Shown here: positions 16,367 to 26,389 of the stretch, piece after piece
How the letters are laid out: every line of letters begins with the position of its first letter
Position numbering within the stretch: the first letter of the stretch is position 1
Assembly: GCA_017431035.1 (NCBI GenBank)
Contig: JAFRLW010000028.1
Span: 1-64,000 of the forward strand
Reading direction: 5' to 3'
Source of the DNA: Clostridia bacterium
Lineage (GTDB): Bacteria; Bacillota; Clostridia; Oscillospirales; Acutalibacteraceae
DNA length: 64,000 nucleotides
Made by a program: the position numbers and the translations under genes
Notes under the pieces: model-generated
What the model saw: only the letters and a program-made list of their open reading frames with translations
Database searches by the model: none
What the model was told of the DNA's origin: nothing

Positions 16367-16537
16367 ATGGATTCGTTTATTCCTAAAAAAACCGATAAAG
16401 AGGTAATATCAATACGACTTCCCGAAAAATTATTATCAAATATTGATAAATTCGCTGTGAAATACAACCTTAGCCGCAACGAATTCATTAACCAATGCTT
16501 GACCTATGCTATAGAGCATATTGATGAGAAAAAATGA
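16367..16537 (+). CDS. Ribbon-helix-helix (CopG-type) DNA-binding protein
   Basis: 56 residues from the ATG at 16367, eight bases after AGAGGTG (16352-16358). EVISIRLPEKLLSNIDKFA and YNLSRNEFINQCL give the beta-strand, helix, turn and helix of the CopG/Arc fold. It is probably a dimeric repressor. No toxin gene follows it, so it is not an obvious antitoxin; the divergent membrane gene is the likeliest target. Confidence 0.8.
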   Translation: MDSFIPKKTDKEVISIRLPEKLLSNIDKFAVKYNLSRNEFINQCLTYAIEHIDEKK

Positions 16538-16642
16538 TATAACATCACCGGATATCGAGGGCGTCACCCTGTTTGCAGGAGGTTTTCGCCCCGTTTCCGC
16601 ACACCTTACAATCACTCAAATCGCCTAACTTTGTAAAAAAAT

Positions 16643-16670
16643 AAAGCGTTTACCAAATGGTAAACGCTTT
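16643..16670. terminator. Bidirectional terminator
   Basis: 12-bp perfect stem AAAGCGTTTACC/GGTAAACGCTTT with an AAAT loop; A-rich on the left and T-rich on the right. It ends the ribosomal operon on the minus strand and the RHH gene on the plus strand. Between the RHH stop and here (16540-16640) nothing else is recognisable. Confidence 0.85.
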
Positions 16671-16683
16671 ATTATATTATAAT

Positions 16684-16717
16684 CATCTGACGTCTGATAT
16701 CTGACATCTGATATCTG
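16684..16717 (-). repeat. CAGAT-rich repeat, right copy (inverted)
   Basis: ATCTGACGTCTGATATCTG, then ACATCTGATATCTG: read on the minus strand this is the same CAGAT/CAGAC tract as at 15691-15725. A weaker relative lies at 60045-60070 near the Cys-rich feo gene. Confidence 0.7.
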
Positions 16718-16817
16718 TTTTAGTGCACAAATCTTCCCGTAATATTTACGGATAAACACACCGAAGGGTGCAACAACCCTCAGTCACGATATGTTTTTGA
16801 AAATGTGAGCACTAAAA
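16718..16817 (-). ncRNA. Structured 3' region of the ribosomal operon (candidate)
   Basis: On the minus strand, just after rplQ, GCACTAAAA's complement closes a 100-nt unit: TTTTAGTGC at one end pairs with GCACTAAAA at the other (9 bp perfect). Inside are two further hairpins, CCGTAA-ATA-TTACGG and AGGGT...ACCCT. The layout is a three-way junction. It may protect the 3' end of the long message or be a separate RNA element. No family is recognised. Confidence 0.45.
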
Positions 16818-16827
16818 GATATTACTA

Positions 16828-17169
16828 TTATACAAGTTCGATAATAGCCATTTCTGCGGCGTCACCACGACGGGGACCTGTTTTTACAATACGGGTATAA
16901 CCGCCGTTTTGCTCTTTATACTTAGGAGCGATTTCGTTAAAGAGTTTAACTACTACTGCTTCTTTAGTGATAAAGGACATTGCCTGACGCTTTGCTGAAA
17001 GGGTGTTATCCTTAGCGATAGTAATATATTTTTCAGTCATAGCGCGAACTTCTTTTGCTCTTGTAACGGTTGTTTCGATTTTGCCGTTTTCAAGCAAGTA
17101 AGTTACCATGGCGCGAAGCATTGCTGTTCTTTGCGCACTGGTTCTGCCAAGTTTACGAGTTCCCGGCAT
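16828..17169 (-). CDS. rplQ: 50S ribosomal protein L17
   Basis: 113 residues, usual length. Starts [19 protein letters not shown] and has ALIRHEKI-type helix [15 protein letters not shown] and the end [15 protein letters not shown]. It sits near the peptide exit tunnel. It is the last gene of the S10-spc-alpha operon, 14 bp after rpoA. Confidence 0.97.
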   Translation of the reverse strand: MPGTRKLGRTSAQRTAMLRAMVTYLLENGKIETTVTRAKEVRAMTEKYITIAKDNTLSAKRQAMSFITKEAVVVKLFNEIAPKYKEQNGGYTRIVKTGPRRGDAAEMAIIELV

Positions 17170-17183
17170 ATATGTTCACTCCT

Positions 17184-18134
17184 TTAATCATCGTTCTTTT
17201 TGAGACTAAATCCAAAGGAAGCAAGTTTGTTTATAACCTCTTCCAATGACTTTCTTCCCATATTCCTTACCTTCATCATATCCTCCTCAGTCTTTTCAAG
17301 GAGTTCCTCAACCGTGTTAATCTTAGCACGTTTAAGGCAGTTATAACTTCTAACCGAAAGGTCAAGTTCATCAATGGTAAGGTCAAGTACCTTTTCCTTG
17401 GTGTTTTCGCTCTTTTCAGCCATAATGCTCGGCTTGGAAGCGGCGCCTTCGGTAAGGTTAAGGAATATCTCAAAGTGTTCAATAAGTACTTTAGCCGAAA
17501 GAGAAACAGCCTCGTTAGCGGAAATTGAACCATCGGTCCAAACCTCAAGGGTAAGTTTGTTTTTATCAACAACGTTACCAACACGGGTGTTATCTACGGT
17601 AAAGTTTGCTTTCAGAACGGGGGTGAAAATTGAGTCCATCGGAATAACACCGATAACCGTTTCGCTACCCTTATTCTGTTCAGCGGGTACATAGCCTCTG
17701 CCTTTATCAAGGGTCATCTCCATATTGAGTCTTGCGCCCTCGTCAAGAGTTGCTATATACATTTCGGGGTTTAATATTTCAACCTCGGAATCGGCTTTGA
17801 TATCCGCAGCGGTAACAACACAAGGTCCTTCCGCTTCAACGTATATCTTTTTAGAAGTATCGGAATGAAGTTTCGCAATTAGTCCTTTAAGGTTAAGAAC
17901 TATTTCGGTAACGTCTTCTCTTACGCCGTCAATGGTAGAAAACTCATGTAAAACACCGTCAATTTTAACGTCGGTTATAGCAACACCGGGAAGTATTGAA
18001 AGAAGAACTCTTCTCATACTGTTTCCGAGAGTTGTAGCATAGCCACGCTCAAGCGGTTCCATGACGAATTTACCATAGGTACCGTCTTCGGTGAGTTCCA
18101 AAGTCTCTATTCTGGGCTTTTCAATTTCTATCAC
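17184..18134 (-). CDS. rpoA: RNA polymerase alpha subunit
   Basis: 316 residues. The N-terminal domain (1-~230) dimerises and nucleates the core enzyme ([33 protein letters not shown]). A linker with ENTKEKVL leads to the C-terminal domain (~245-310: [32 protein letters not shown]), which binds UP elements and regulators. It lies between rpsD and rplQ, the standard alpha-operon position. Confidence 0.97.
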   Translation of the reverse strand: MIEIEKPRIETLELTEDGTYGKFVMEPLERGYATTLGNSMRRVLLSILPGVAITDVKIDGVLHEFSTIDGVREDVTEIVLNLKGLIAKLHSDTSKKIYVEAEGPCVVTAADIKADSEVEILNPEMYIATLDEGARLNMEMTLDKGRGYVPAEQNKGSETVIGVIPMDSIFTPVLKANFTVDNTRVGNVVDKNKLTLEVWTDGSISANEAVSLSAKVLIEHFEIFLNLTEGAASKPSIMAEKSENTKEKVLDLTIDELDLSVRSYNCLKRAKINTVEELLEKTEEDMMKVRNMGRKSLEEVINKLASFGFSLKKNDD

Positions 18135-18226
18135 CTAAAACTCCGTTTCTCCGCACATTTTTTTATTACCGCAATATCCCTTTTTAGTGCGGCAAGGGAT
18201 AAAGCGAAAAACATAGAAAAATCTAA

Positions 18227-18853
18227 TTATTTTGAATAGAACTCGACGATAAGTTGTTCATCAACCGGGGCCTCAATTTGTTCACGGGTCGGAAGATTTT
18301 CAACCTTAACGGTCATAGCGTCGTGGTCAACGGTCATCCACTCGGGAGTGGGACGTGCGCCGTTAGCCTCTACTATGCTCTTCATCTTGTCAAGACCACG
18401 TGATTTTTCACAAACTGCAACGGTATCGCCCGCTTTCAAAAGATATGAAGCGATGTCTACACGGCTGCCGTTTACTTCAAAATGGCCGTGACCTACAAGC
18501 TGTCTTGCTTCAGCACGGCTGTTTGCAAAGCCTGCTCTGTATACAATGTTATCAAGACGGCTCTCGAGGATGCGGAGTAAGTTATCACCGGTAATACCCT
18601 GTTTTCTTTCCGCAACTTCAAAATAATGATGGAATTGATTTTCCTGAACGCCATAAAAACGTCTTGCGGTCTGCTTAGCACGAAGCTGTAATCCGTACTC
18701 GGAAAGCTTCTTTCTACCCTGGCCATGTTGACCGGGAGCATATCCACGATTAGCGATGGAACATTTATCGGAGTAGCATCTTTCACCCTTTAAGAAAAGT
18801 TTTTGACCTTCTCTACGGCAAAGTCTGCATACTGCACCGGTATATCTTGCCAT
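18227..18853 (-). CDS. rpsD: 30S ribosomal protein S4
   Basis: 208 residues with the long-form zinc-binding N terminus (CRLCRREG and later CYSDKC), as in many Clostridia, then [19 protein letters not shown] and the S4 RNA-binding domain (~98-160: [30 protein letters not shown]). It nucleates 16S rRNA folding in the small subunit. Between it and rpoA is a 92-bp gap containing TTTTTAGTGC in a small hairpin. Confidence 0.97.
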   Translation of the reverse strand: MARYTGAVCRLCRREGQKLFLKGERCYSDKCSIANRGYAPGQHGQGRKKLSEYGLQLRAKQTARRFYGVQENQFHHYFEVAERKQGITGDNLLRILESRLDNIVYRAGFANSRAEARQLVGHGHFEVNGSRVDIASYLLKAGDTVAVCEKSRGLDKMKSIVEANGARPTPEWMTVDHDAMTVKVENLPTREQIEAPVDEQLIVEFYSK

Positions 18854-18885
18854 CAGTTACACCTCCAAAAATTATAAGTAAATTA

Positions 18886-19284
18886 TTAAACGCGTCTTCT
18901 CTTGGGAGGACGGCAGCCATTGTGCGGAATAGGAGTAACATCTTTAATCATTGTTACTTCAAGACCGGCTGACTGTAATGCGCGTATAGCAGCCTCTCGA
19001 CCGGCACCCGGTCCTTTTACATAAACTTCAACGGTTTTAAGACCATGCTCCATAGCGGCTTTTGCTGCTTTTTCAGCGGCAGACTGAGCTGCAAAAGGAG
19101 TAGACTTTTTAGAACCACGGAAACCGAGTTCGCCGGCACTTGCCCATGAAAGAGCGTTACCCTGTGTATCGGTTATGGTTACTATTGTGTTGTTGAAGGT
19201 TGACTGAATGTGCGCGGCACCGCGTTCAATATTCTTCTTTTCACGACGGCGTCTAACACCTGTCGTTTTCTTAGCAGTTGCCAT
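18886..19284 (-). CDS. rpsK: 30S ribosomal protein S11
   Basis: 132 residues: [40 protein letters not shown] and the end [10 protein letters not shown] are standard for bacterial S11, a platform protein next to the mRNA exit. 16 bp after rpsM with its own GGAGG. Confidence 0.97.
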   Translation of the reverse strand: MATAKKTTGVRRRREKKNIERGAAHIQSTFNNTIVTITDTQGNALSWASAGELGFRGSKKSTPFAAQSAAEKAAKAAMEHGLKTVEVYVKGPGAGREAAIRALQSAGLEVTMIKDVTPIPHNGCRPPKRRRV

Positions 19285-19300
19285 TAGTTCTTCCTCCTAC

Positions 19301-19669
19301 TTACTTTTTCTTGTTTGCTATCGTTCTCTTGGGGCCTTTGCGGGTACGAGCATTTGTTTTGGAACGCTGACCACGAACAGGCAAACCTTTACGATGACGA
19401 ACACCGCGATAGCTACCGATTTCAATAAGTCTTTTGATATCCAAAGCAACTGTACGACGACGGTCACCCTCAACCTGAAGGTTGTGGTCAATGTACTCAC
19501 GAAGTTTTGAAATATCTTCCTCAGTAAGATCCTTTACACGAACATCGGGGTTGATACCGGTATCGGCAAGAATCTTTTTTGATGTTGTAAGACCGATTCC
19601 GAAGATATAGGTAAGACCGATTTCTACACGTTTCTCGTTCGGAAGGTCAACACCAGCAATACGTGCCAT
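19301..19669 (-). CDS. rpsM: 30S ribosomal protein S13
   Basis: 122 residues: [34 protein letters not shown], and the basic tail [17 protein letters not shown] that reaches the tRNAs in the head of the small subunit. Preceded by rpmJ and followed by rpsK. Confidence 0.97.
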   Translation of the reverse strand: MARIAGVDLPNEKRVEIGLTYIFGIGLTTSKKILADTGINPDVRVKDLTEEDISKLREYIDHNLQVEGDRRRTVALDIKRLIEIGSYRGVRHRKGLPVRGQRSKTNARTRKGPKRTIANKKK

Positions 19670-19704
19670 TTATCAAAGCACCTCCATATTTTTTAGTGCG
19701 CAGG

Positions 19705-19818
19705 TTAACCCTGGCGCTGCTTATGCTTCGGGTTTTCACAGATAACCATTACTTTACCCTTGCGCTTAATGATTTTGCATTTTTCGCAAATCTTTTTTAC
19801 AGAAGGTCTGACTTTCAT
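19705..19818 (-). CDS. rpmJ: 50S ribosomal protein L36
   Basis: 37 residues, the usual size: [20 protein letters not shown], then [17 protein letters not shown]. It is the zinc-binding C+ form (CEKC with a later Cys and His). AGGAGG lies upstream of the ATG at 19818. It sits between infA and rpsM as in most bacteria. Its small size makes it easy to miss. Confidence 0.96.
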   Translation of the reverse strand: MKVRPSVKKICEKCKIIKRKGKVMVICENPKHKQRQG

Positions 19819-19882
19819 TTGGATTATACCTCCTAAATTATTTGTGTCGAAAAATCGACAACAGTTAAATGTTTTAGTTTAT

Positions 19883-20101
19883 CTATTTGGAACGCCAGGT
19901 TATACGTCCTTTAGATAAATCGTACGGGGACATCTCAACCGTTACCTTATCACCGGGAAGAATACGTATAAAGTTCATACGAAGTTTGCCGGAAATATGG
20001 GCGAGTATTTGGTGTCCTCCTTGGATTTCTACCTTGAATACTGCGTTGGGCATTGCTTCAACAACGGTGCCTTCAATCTCAATCATATCTGATTTTGACA
20101 T
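19883..20101 (-). CDS. infA: Translation initiation factor IF-1
   Basis: 72 residues forming one OB-fold: [38 protein letters not shown] and [16 protein letters not shown]. It occupies the A site during initiation. Start overlaps the KOW gene's end by 19 nt and has GGAGG upstream. Confidence 0.97.
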   Translation of the reverse strand: MSKSDMIEIEGTVVEAMPNAVFKVEIQGGHQILAHISGKLRMNFIRILPGDKVTVEMSPYDLSKGRITWRSK

Positions 20102-20355
20102 TTGTTTTCCTCCATATCAGTAGGCTTTGCCGACAAGGCGTTTAGCGCCTTGCGAATAGAACTGTTACTGTTTAGCTGTTTTGACGTTAGAAATGCGTCG
20201 GTAAACTTCAGATGTTTAGGATTTTTTTGTTTGGGTTTTTCTTTCCTTCGGTCTTTTCCGTTGCACACAAGCGGAAAAGCGCCGTTAAATCCTACAACAA
20301 CCAAAAGTTCACCGCGGTCCCGCCCTTTAGCCGAACACACTACCTGCCCTATCAT
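20083..20355 (-). CDS. KOW-domain RNA-binding protein (L14e/L27e-like)
   Basis: 90 residues. The N-terminal ~45 form a KOW motif ([20 protein letters not shown], then [20 protein letters not shown]), similar to the ends of eukaryotic L14e/L27e. Firmicutes commonly carry this small protein between map and infA. The function is not established, but RNA or ribosome binding is likely. It starts 4 bp after map and overlaps infA. Confidence 0.88.
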   Translation of the reverse strand: MIGQVVCSAKGRDRGELLVVVGFNGAFPLVCNGKDRRKEKPKQKNPKHLKFTDAFLTSKQLNSNSSIRKALNALSAKPTDMEENKCQNQI

Positions 20356-20359
20356 ACCG

Positions 20360-21109
20360 CTATACCTTTGTAAGTATTTGCGGTCCGTCGGGCGTAATGG
20401 CTATTGTATGCTCAAAATGTGCCGAAAGGGAGCCGTCGGTTGTCAAAACTGTCCATCCGTCAGGCATGATTTTTACGTTTTGTTTGCCGCTGTTAATCAT
20501 CGGCTCAATTGCAATAGTCATACCCGGCATGAGGCGGATACCTCTACCCTTAGTACCGAAGTTCGGCACTTCGGGTGACTCGTGAAGTTCGGTTCCTACT
20601 CCGTGTCCGACAAACTCACGAACAACGGAAAATCCCCTCTCTTCAGCATAGGTCTGAACGGCGTGACCTATATCGCCGATTCTGCCGCCGACAACCGCCG
20701 CCGCTATGCCTTTATACAGGCTTTCACGTGTGGTGTCTATCAGCCGCTTTGCCTCATCGGATATTTCACCGCAGGCAAATGTTGCGGCATTATCGCCGTT
20801 ATAGCCGTCAAATTTTGCTCCGAGGTCTATTGAAACAATATCCCCCGCTTTAATAACACGCCGTTTACTCGGTATTCCGTGAATAACCTCGTTGTTGATA
20901 GATATACAAGCGGTTGCCGGATAGCCTTGGTAATTCTTGAAGTTGGGAACTCCGCCTTCTTTAAGTATATACTTTTCGGCTATCTCGTCTATTTCGGCGG
21001 TTGTTACCCCCGGTTCTACCGCTTCACCTGCTATTTTTAACGCACCGGCCGATATGCGACATGCTTCACGCATTATTTTCAGTTCACGACCGGTTTTCAG
21101 GACTATCAT
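20360..21109 (-). CDS. map: Methionine aminopeptidase, type I
   Basis: 249 residues. It removes the N-terminal Met from new proteins with two metal ions. Ligands are visible in SIDLGAKFDGYNGDNAATF (two Asp), GHGVGTELHESPEV (His) and MTIAIEPMI plus FEHTIAIT (two Glu). It sits in the usual secY-adk-map order with a 3-bp gap after adk. Confidence 0.97.
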   Translation of the reverse strand: MIVLKTGRELKIMREACRISAGALKIAGEAVEPGVTTAEIDEIAEKYILKEGGVPNFKNYQGYPATACISINNEVIHGIPSKRRVIKAGDIVSIDLGAKFDGYNGDNAATFACGEISDEAKRLIDTTRESLYKGIAAAVVGGRIGDIGHAVQTYAEERGFSVVREFVGHGVGTELHESPEVPNFGTKGRGIRLMPGMTIAIEPMINSGKQNVKIMPDGWTVLTTDGSLSAHFEHTIAITPDGPQILTKV

Positions 21110-21112
21110 AAA

Positions 21113-21748
21113 TCAAATCTCCGAAAGCGTGTCAATAACAACTTTAGCTGTATGCTCATAGTTATTATCAACTTCTGCTTTTAATAGTTTATTTTGCGCC
21201 TTGTAGTAATCTACAAGCGGCTCGGACTGTTCGTGATAAACGGCAAGTCTGCTTTTAACCGTTTCCGGTTTGTCGTCATCCCTTGTAACAAGGGCGCCGC
21301 CGCAAACGTCGCACACGTTTTCACGTTTCGGTTTTATAGTTACAATATGATAACTTGCACCGCACTTTTCACAAACTCTTCTACCCGACATACGCTCAAT
21401 AATGAGTTCGTCTGAGGCGTCGAGAAGCAGCGCTGCGTCGATTTTCACACCCATATCGTCAAGGGCTTTCGCCTGAACTATGGTGCGTGGAAAACCGTCA
21501 AGTATAAAACCGTTTTTACAGTCCTTTTCCGCCAAACGTTCTTTGATAATATCAATAACGATACTATCGGGAACGAGTGCGCCTTTATCCGTATATTCTT
21601 TTGCTTTTTTCCCCATCTCGCTGCCGCTTTTAAGCGCCGCACGAATGATGTTACCCGTCGAAACGGTGGGAATGTCATACTTTTTCGCTATAACAGCCGC
21701 CATGGTGCCTTTACCGGCACCGGGCGCACCGAGTAGTATTAAGTTCAT
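21113..21748 (-). CDS. adk: Adenylate kinase, zinc-LID type
   Basis: 211 residues. P-loop LLGAPGAGKGTMA, AMP-binding region TGNIIRAALKSG, GFPRTIVQA, and a LID domain with CEKCGASYH...CDVCGG, a Cys4 zinc site typical of Gram-positive enzymes. It interconverts ATP + AMP and 2 ADP. Ten bp after secY. Confidence 0.97.
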   Translation of the reverse strand: MNLILLGAPGAGKGTMAAVIAKKYDIPTVSTGNIIRAALKSGSEMGKKAKEYTDKGALVPDSIVIDIIKERLAEKDCKNGFILDGFPRTIVQAKALDDMGVKIDAALLLDASDELIIERMSGRRVCEKCGASYHIVTIKPKRENVCDVCGGALVTRDDDKPETVKSRLAVYHEQSEPLVDYYKAQNKLLKAEVDNNYEHTAKVVIDTLSEI

Positions 21749-21758
21749 AACCTACACC

Positions 21759-23039
21759 TTAATCAAGGAATCCCTTATAATGACGCATCATCATCTGAGA
21801 CTCAAGATTTTGAACAATTTCAAGCGCAACGCCAACCATAATGAGTATGGATGTACCGCCGAGAGAAATGTTTATTCCGCCGACAGAGCCGAGTATTATC
21901 GGCAATATAGCGACAACACTTAAGAATATTGCACCCATAAGAGTTATTCTTGACAAAATCTTCTGAATAAAATCGGAAGTGGGTTTGCCGGGACGAATAC
22001 CAGGTATTGCACCGCCGTTTTTACGAAGGTTGTTTGCCATCTCAACGGGGTTGAACTGTATTGTTGAATAGAAGTAGGCAAATGCGATAATAAGCAAGAA
22101 GTAAATTACCGCATAGAACACACCTCTGGTGCTGAACAACTGAAGGAAGTGACCGAAAGATGTTTCGGTATTCTTCATAAATCCTAAAATCATTGTAGGA
22201 AGCATGAGAATAGATGAAGCAAAGATTATCGGCATAACACCCGCCATATTAACCTTTATCGGAATATGGGTGTTTTGACCGCCATACATCTTGTTGCCGA
22301 CAACTCTCTTTGCATACTGTATCGGTATTCTACGCTCTGCATTAGTCATCCAAACAATAAATGCGATAACTACGAGGAACAAAAGAACTATGCCGATAAC
22401 CGATGCCTGCTTGCCCATTTGCCAATACTGGAGCATTGCGGCAAACGCCTGCGGTCCACGTGACAAAATACCTGCAAACAAGAGTATGGAGATACCGTTT
22501 CCGATACCTTTAACGTCTATCTGTTCACCAAGCCACATTACAAGTGCGGAACCAGCCGTGAATGCGAGAATGATAACAAACGCCGCAAATACGGTAGCGC
22601 CTTTACCTGAAACGCTTAAGAAGTTACTTCCTTTAAGGTAGAAGAAGTATGCAGTACCTTGAATAAGCGCTAATATCACCGTTGCAAAACGAGTGATGGA
22701 AGCAAGTTTCCTCTGACCCTCTTCTCCCTCTTTGGAGAGACGTTCAAGCGCCGGGATAGCCACACACAAAAGCTGAATAATAATCGAGCTGTTGATGTAC
22801 GGTGTTACCGACATGGCAAATATTGCGCCATATTCAAGACCGCCGCCCGTCAGAACGGACAAGTAGCTGAAGAACTCATTAGCGCTTCCGCTCGAAACCG
22901 ACTGTTGAAGTGCGGAAACGTCAATATAAGGTACCGGTATTACCGAGCCTATACGGAATATAAGAATGATGAATACGGTAAATAAAATCTTATTGCGGAT
23001 CTCTTTTACCGCCCACGCATTTTTTAGTGTTCCGAACAT
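21759..23039 (-). CDS. secY: Protein translocase subunit SecY
   Basis: 426 residues with ten membrane helices. Landmarks: RIGSVIPVPYID, the plug region SGGGLEYG-like (LTGGGLEYGAIFAMSVTPYI), LFAGILSRGP, ERRIPIQYAKR and the C-terminal GGTSILIMVGVALE. It forms the export channel with SecE and SecG; secG is in this window at 59628. Confidence 0.97.
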   Translation of the reverse strand: MFGTLKNAWAVKEIRNKILFTVFIILIFRIGSVIPVPYIDVSALQQSVSSGSANEFFSYLSVLTGGGLEYGAIFAMSVTPYINSSIIIQLLCVAIPALERLSKEGEEGQRKLASITRFATVILALIQGTAYFFYLKGSNFLSVSGKGATVFAAFVIILAFTAGSALVMWLGEQIDVKGIGNGISILLFAGILSRGPQAFAAMLQYWQMGKQASVIGIVLLFLVVIAFIVWMTNAERRIPIQYAKRVVGNKMYGGQNTHIPIKVNMAGVMPIIFASSILMLPTMILGFMKNTETSFGHFLQLFSTRGVFYAVIYFLLIIAFAYFYSTIQFNPVEMANNLRKNGGAIPGIRPGKPTSDFIQKILSRITLMGAIFLSVVAILPIILGSVGGINISLGGTSILIMVGVALEIVQNLESQMMMRHYKGFLD

Positions 23040-23041
23040 AC

Positions 23042-23482
23042 TCAGATCACCTCTGCCTTTCCGCCGGCTTCTTCGATTTTCTTAGCCGCCGAGGCCGAAA
23101 AAGCATTGAGTTTTACAGTAAGCTTTTTAGTAAGTTTACCATTACCAAGTACTTTTACGGTACTGTTCTGTTTTTTAATAATTCCTTTTTCTGCAAGAGC
23201 CGCTGCATCAACAATAGCGTCATTATCAAATGCCTCAAGGGCTGACAAGTTGATAGCAATTACCTGCTCTGCGAAAATGTTATTGAAGCCACGCTTAGGA
23301 ACACGACGTTGAAGCGGCATCTGACCACCTTCAAAACCGGGACGCATACCGTGACCGGCACGTGCTTTTTGTCCTTTATGGCCTTTACCTGCCGTTTTTC
23401 CGTTTCCGGAACCGTGACCTCTTCCGATACGTTTTGACTCACGGGTGGAGCCGGGTACCGGTGACAATTCGTGCAATTTCAT
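23042..23482 (-). CDS. rplO: 50S ribosomal protein L15
   Basis: 146 residues: [58 protein letters not shown]. The flexible Gly/Lys-rich N terminus threads into 23S rRNA. It ends 2 bp before secY. Confidence 0.97.
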   Translation of the reverse strand: MKLHELSPVPGSTRESKRIGRGHGSGNGKTAGKGHKGQKARAGHGMRPGFEGGQMPLQRRVPKRGFNNIFAEQVIAINLSALEAFDNDAIVDAAALAEKGIIKKQNSTVKVLGNGKLTKKLTVKLNAFSASAAKKIEEAGGKAEVI

Positions 23483-23541
23483 ATTCGCACCTCCTTGCTA
23501 ATTTAGGAGCGATATATACATATCGCTTTGCAGTTTGCGTC

Positions 23542-23739
23542 TTAGCCTTCGATAATCTTTACAAGGTGAGAAACCTTCTGCACCTTACCACGAGTAGCGG
23601 CGTTATCGGGCTGAGTTTTGGTATCGCCAACCTTATGAAGACCAAGTGCTTCAACGGTGGCAATCTGATCTTGTTTAGAACCTATAGGGCTTTTAACAAG
23701 TTTTACGGTAAGGCCGGCAGCCTTTTTCTTTGTTGCCAT
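23542..23739 (-). CDS. rpmD: 50S ribosomal protein L30
   Basis: 65 residues: LTVKLVKSPIGSKQDQIATV, EALGLHKVGDTKTQ and KVSHLVKIIE match bacterial L30. The N-terminal MATKKKAAG is slightly longer than usual. Between rpsE and rplO. Confidence 0.96.
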   Translation of the reverse strand: MATKKKAAGLTVKLVKSPIGSKQDQIATVEALGLHKVGDTKTQPDNAATRGKVQKVSHLVKIIEG

Positions 23740-23753
23740 AGTGCTGCTCCTCC

Positions 23754-24257
23754 TTAACCTATGATTTCCTGCGCGCTTTTTCCGCGTACCGCAGCAACCT
23801 GCTCGGCATCACGAAGAGCGGCAAGTCCCGCAACAGTTGCGCGAACTACATTGCACGGATTGTTTGAACGGAGAGCCTTAGTTCTGATATCTTTGATACC
23901 AACGGTCTCAACAACCGCACGAACTGCACCGCCGGCAATAACGCCGGTACCGGGAGCAGCCGGTTTCATAAGAACACGACCTGCGCCGAACTCTCCTATA
24001 ATTTCGTGGGGAATTGTAGTGCCTTTAAGAGAAACCTTAATAAGATTTTTCTTTGCGTCTTCAATACCTTTACGGATAGCATCCGGAACTTCTCCTGCTT
24101 TTCCGAGTCCGTAGCCTACGATACCATTACCGTCACCTACGACTACCAAAGCCGAAAACTTCATTATACGTCCGCCTTTAACGGTCTTTGAAACACGATT
24201 TATGGCAACTACTTTTTCCTGTAAATCCAAAGTTGATGCATCAATATTAGTAGCCAA
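23754..24257 (-). CDS. rpsE: 30S ribosomal protein S5
   Basis: 167 residues: the dsRNA-binding-like N domain ([35 protein letters not shown]), then [19 protein letters not shown] and GKSAQEI. It acts in decoding fidelity and mRNA unwinding at the entry site. Confidence 0.97.
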   Translation of the reverse strand: MATNIDASTLDLQEKVVAINRVSKTVKGGRIMKFSALVVVGDGNGIVGYGLGKAGEVPDAIRKGIEDAKKNLIKVSLKGTTIPHEIIGEFGAGRVLMKPAAPGTGVIAGGAVRAVVETVGIKDIRTKALRSNNPCNVVRATVAGLAALRDAEQVAAVRGKSAQEIIG

Positions 24258-24272
24258 AAGTATTCCTCCTTC

Positions 24273-24632
24273 TTAGAACTTGAGGCCGCCCTCACGGGCA
24301 CCTTCGGCGAGCTCCTTAACACGACCATGGTAAAGATAACCGCCTCGGTCAAAAACAACCTCGGTAATCTTCTTCGCCTTAGCGCGTTCAGCGATTAACT
24401 GTCCAACCTTGCGGGCGCCTTCGCAATTACCGCCGTTTGCACCGAAATCTTTTTCATTAGATGCGGCACTTACAAGCGTTACACCCTTAACGTCGTCAAT
24501 AATTTGGGCATATATATTGCTGTTGGAGCGAAAAACATCAAGACGGGGGCACTCTGCAGTACCGCTGATCTTGGCGCGAACACGGGCATGACGTTTAAGT
24601 CTTGCCGCATTGCTGTTAGTTCTGCTAACCAT
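24273..24632 (-). CDS. rplR: 50S ribosomal protein L18
   Basis: 119 residues: [37 protein letters not shown] and the end [20 protein letters not shown]. It binds 5S rRNA in the central protuberance together with L5. Confidence 0.97.
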   Translation of the reverse strand: MVSRTNSNAARLKRHARVRAKISGTAECPRLDVFRSNSNIYAQIIDDVKGVTLVSAASNEKDFGANGGNCEGARKVGQLIAERAKAKKITEVVFDRGGYLYHGRVKELAEGAREGGLKF

Positions 24633-24650
24633 TTATCATACACTCCTTTA

Positions 24651-25196
24651 CTATTTAGCACCCTTGGCAGCTTTACCCTCTTTACGACGGATATGCTCGC
24701 CTTCGTACTTAATACCCTTGCCTTTATACGGCTCGGGCGGACGCTTCTTGCGTACATCTGCCGCAAATTGTCCAACGGCCTGCTTATCGGCACCGGTGAT
24801 AACAATACTGTTAGGTGACGGTACTTCAATGCTGATGCCTTCAATTTCCGGCACTACAACCTGGTGTGAATAACCAAGGTTCAATACCAAATCTTTGCCC
24901 TGCTTTTGAGCACGGTAACCAACACCGTTTACCTCGAGAACTTTTTTGTACCCTTCGGTAACACCTACAACCATATTGGCGATGAGTGAACGGGTGAGTC
25001 CGTGTAAAGCACGATGCTCTTTTTGGTCATCAGGGCGGGTAACGATTATTTCGGTACCCTCTAATTTTATACCTAATTCCGGTGAGAACTCTCTTGAAAG
25101 TTCACCTTTGGGTCCTTTAACGGTAACTTTGCTGCCGTCAATTTTAACCTCAACTCCTGCCGGAACGGTTATCGGCATTTTGCCTATTCTTGACAT
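24651..25196 (-). CDS. rplF: 50S ribosomal protein L6
   Basis: 181 residues: [50 protein letters not shown] and the conserved [19 protein letters not shown] near the end. Two related domains; it lies near the GTPase centre. Confidence 0.97.
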   Translation of the reverse strand: MSRIGKMPITVPAGVEVKIDGSKVTVKGPKGELSREFSPELGIKLEGTEIIVTRPDDQKEHRALHGLTRSLIANMVVGVTEGYKKVLEVNGVGYRAQKQGKDLVLNLGYSHQVVVPEIEGISIEVPSPNSIVITGADKQAVGQFAADVRKKRPPEPYKGKGIKYEGEHIRRKEGKAAKGAK

Positions 25197-25210
25197 CTCT
25201 TGCTACCTCC

Positions 25211-25609
25211 TTACCAAACATAAGCCAGAACTTCGCCGCCTACGTTGGCTTTGCGAGCCTGCTTGTCTGTCATTATTCCCTTAGAGGTAGAAAGAATTGC
25301 AATGCCGAGGCCTTTCATAACCTTAGGCATATCCTCTACGTTTGTGTAAATACGCAGACCGGGTTTTGAAACGCGGCGTATGCCGGTTATGGTCTGTGCC
25401 TTGTTGGCGCCGTATTTAAGAACAATACGGATAACGCCTTGTTTGTTGTCATCAATGACTTCAAAACTTTGAATGTATCCTTCGTCAAGAAGTATCTGAG
25501 CGATAGCCTTCTTTACCTTTGACGCAGGTACATCTACCGAATCATGTTTTGCCGAAGATGCATTACGAATTCGTGTAAGCATATCGGCTATTGTATCGGT
25601 GATTTGCAT
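25211..25609 (-). CDS. rpsH: 30S ribosomal protein S8
   Basis: 132 residues: [50 protein letters not shown] and [18 protein letters not shown]. It binds helix 21 of 16S rRNA; in E. coli it represses the spc operon. Confidence 0.97.
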   Translation of the reverse strand: MQITDTIADMLTRIRNASSAKHDSVDVPASKVKKAIAQILLDEGYIQSFEVIDDNKQGVIRIVLKYGANKAQTITGIRRVSKPGLRIYTNVEDMPKVMKGLGIAILSTSKGIMTDKQARKANVGGEVLAYVW

Positions 25610-25629
25610 AGCGTAAACCTCCTTAAGCC

Positions 25630-25815
25630 TTACCAGCTTGCCTTCTTAACGCCCGGGATCTCGCCTTTGTAAGCGAGTTCACGGAAACATATGCGGCAAA
25701 TTCCGTACTTGCGAAGATAAGCATGGGGACGGCCGCAGATTTTGCATCTGTTATACTGTCTTGTTGAAAACTTGGCAGGACGAGCCTGTCTTACTTTCAT
25801 AGATGTTTTAGCCAT
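25630..25815 (-). CDS. rpsN: 30S ribosomal protein S14, zinc type
   Basis: 61 residues, the short zinc-binding form: [20 protein letters not shown] holds the four Cys, ending IPGVKKASW. It lies between rplE and rpsH as in Bacillus. Confidence 0.97.
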   Translation of the reverse strand: MAKTSMKVRQARPAKFSTRQYNRCKICGRPHAYLRKYGICRICFRELAYKGEIPGVKKASW

Positions 25816-25827
25816 AATTCCTTCTCC

Positions 25828-26367
25828 TTATCTTGCGAACGGAGCGCCCATAAGCGTTAATAACTCACGTGCTTCTTCGTCTGTTTTAGCGGTGGTTACC
25901 ATAATGATATCCATACCGCGTACTTTATCGATCTTATCATAGTCAATTTCCGGGAAGATAAGCTGCTCTTTAATACCCATAGCATAGTTGCCACGACCGT
26001 CAAAAGAGTTGGGGTTAATTCCACGGAAGTCTCTAACGCGCGGAAGCGCAGTATTGAATAGACGATCAATAAATTCGTACATTCTTTCGCCACGAAGTGT
26101 TACCTTTACGCCGATCGGTGCGCCCTCACGGAGTTTGAAGTTAGCAACTGACTTCTTGGCACGGCAAGCAACGGCTTTTTGACCGGTGATCTTGCCAAGG
26201 TCTGCGATAACGGCGTCGATAACCTTTGAGTTCTCTTTTGCCTCACCGCAACCTACATTGATAACGACCTTTTCGAGCTTCGGAATCTGCATGACGCTCT
26301 TATAGCCAAATTTGGTCATCAATGCAGGAGCAACCGAATTCTTGTATTCGTTTCCAAGCGTTGACAT
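25828..26367 (-). CDS. rplE: 50S ribosomal protein L5
   Basis: 179 residues: [53 protein letters not shown] and [15 protein letters not shown]. It binds 5S rRNA and contacts P-site tRNA. Confidence 0.97.
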   Translation of the reverse strand: MSTLGNEYKNSVAPALMTKFGYKSVMQIPKLEKVVINVGCGEAKENSKVIDAVIADLGKITGQKAVACRAKKSVANFKLREGAPIGVKVTLRGERMYEFIDRLFNTALPRVRDFRGINPNSFDGRGNYAMGIKEQLIFPEIDYDKIDKVRGMDIIMVTTAKTDEEARELLTLMGAPFAR

Positions 26368-26389
26368 ATTGTCATGTCCTCCTTATCTC

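Noticed and set aside
16367..16537. Antitoxin of a toxin-antitoxin pair
   Set aside because: The RHH gene is followed by no toxin-like gene; the divergent membrane protein has no known toxin pattern.
15691..16717. CRISPR array from the CAGAT tracts
   Set aside because: Units are only 5-9 bp with no regular spacers; the two tracts are inverted and 1 kb apart, and no cas genes are present.
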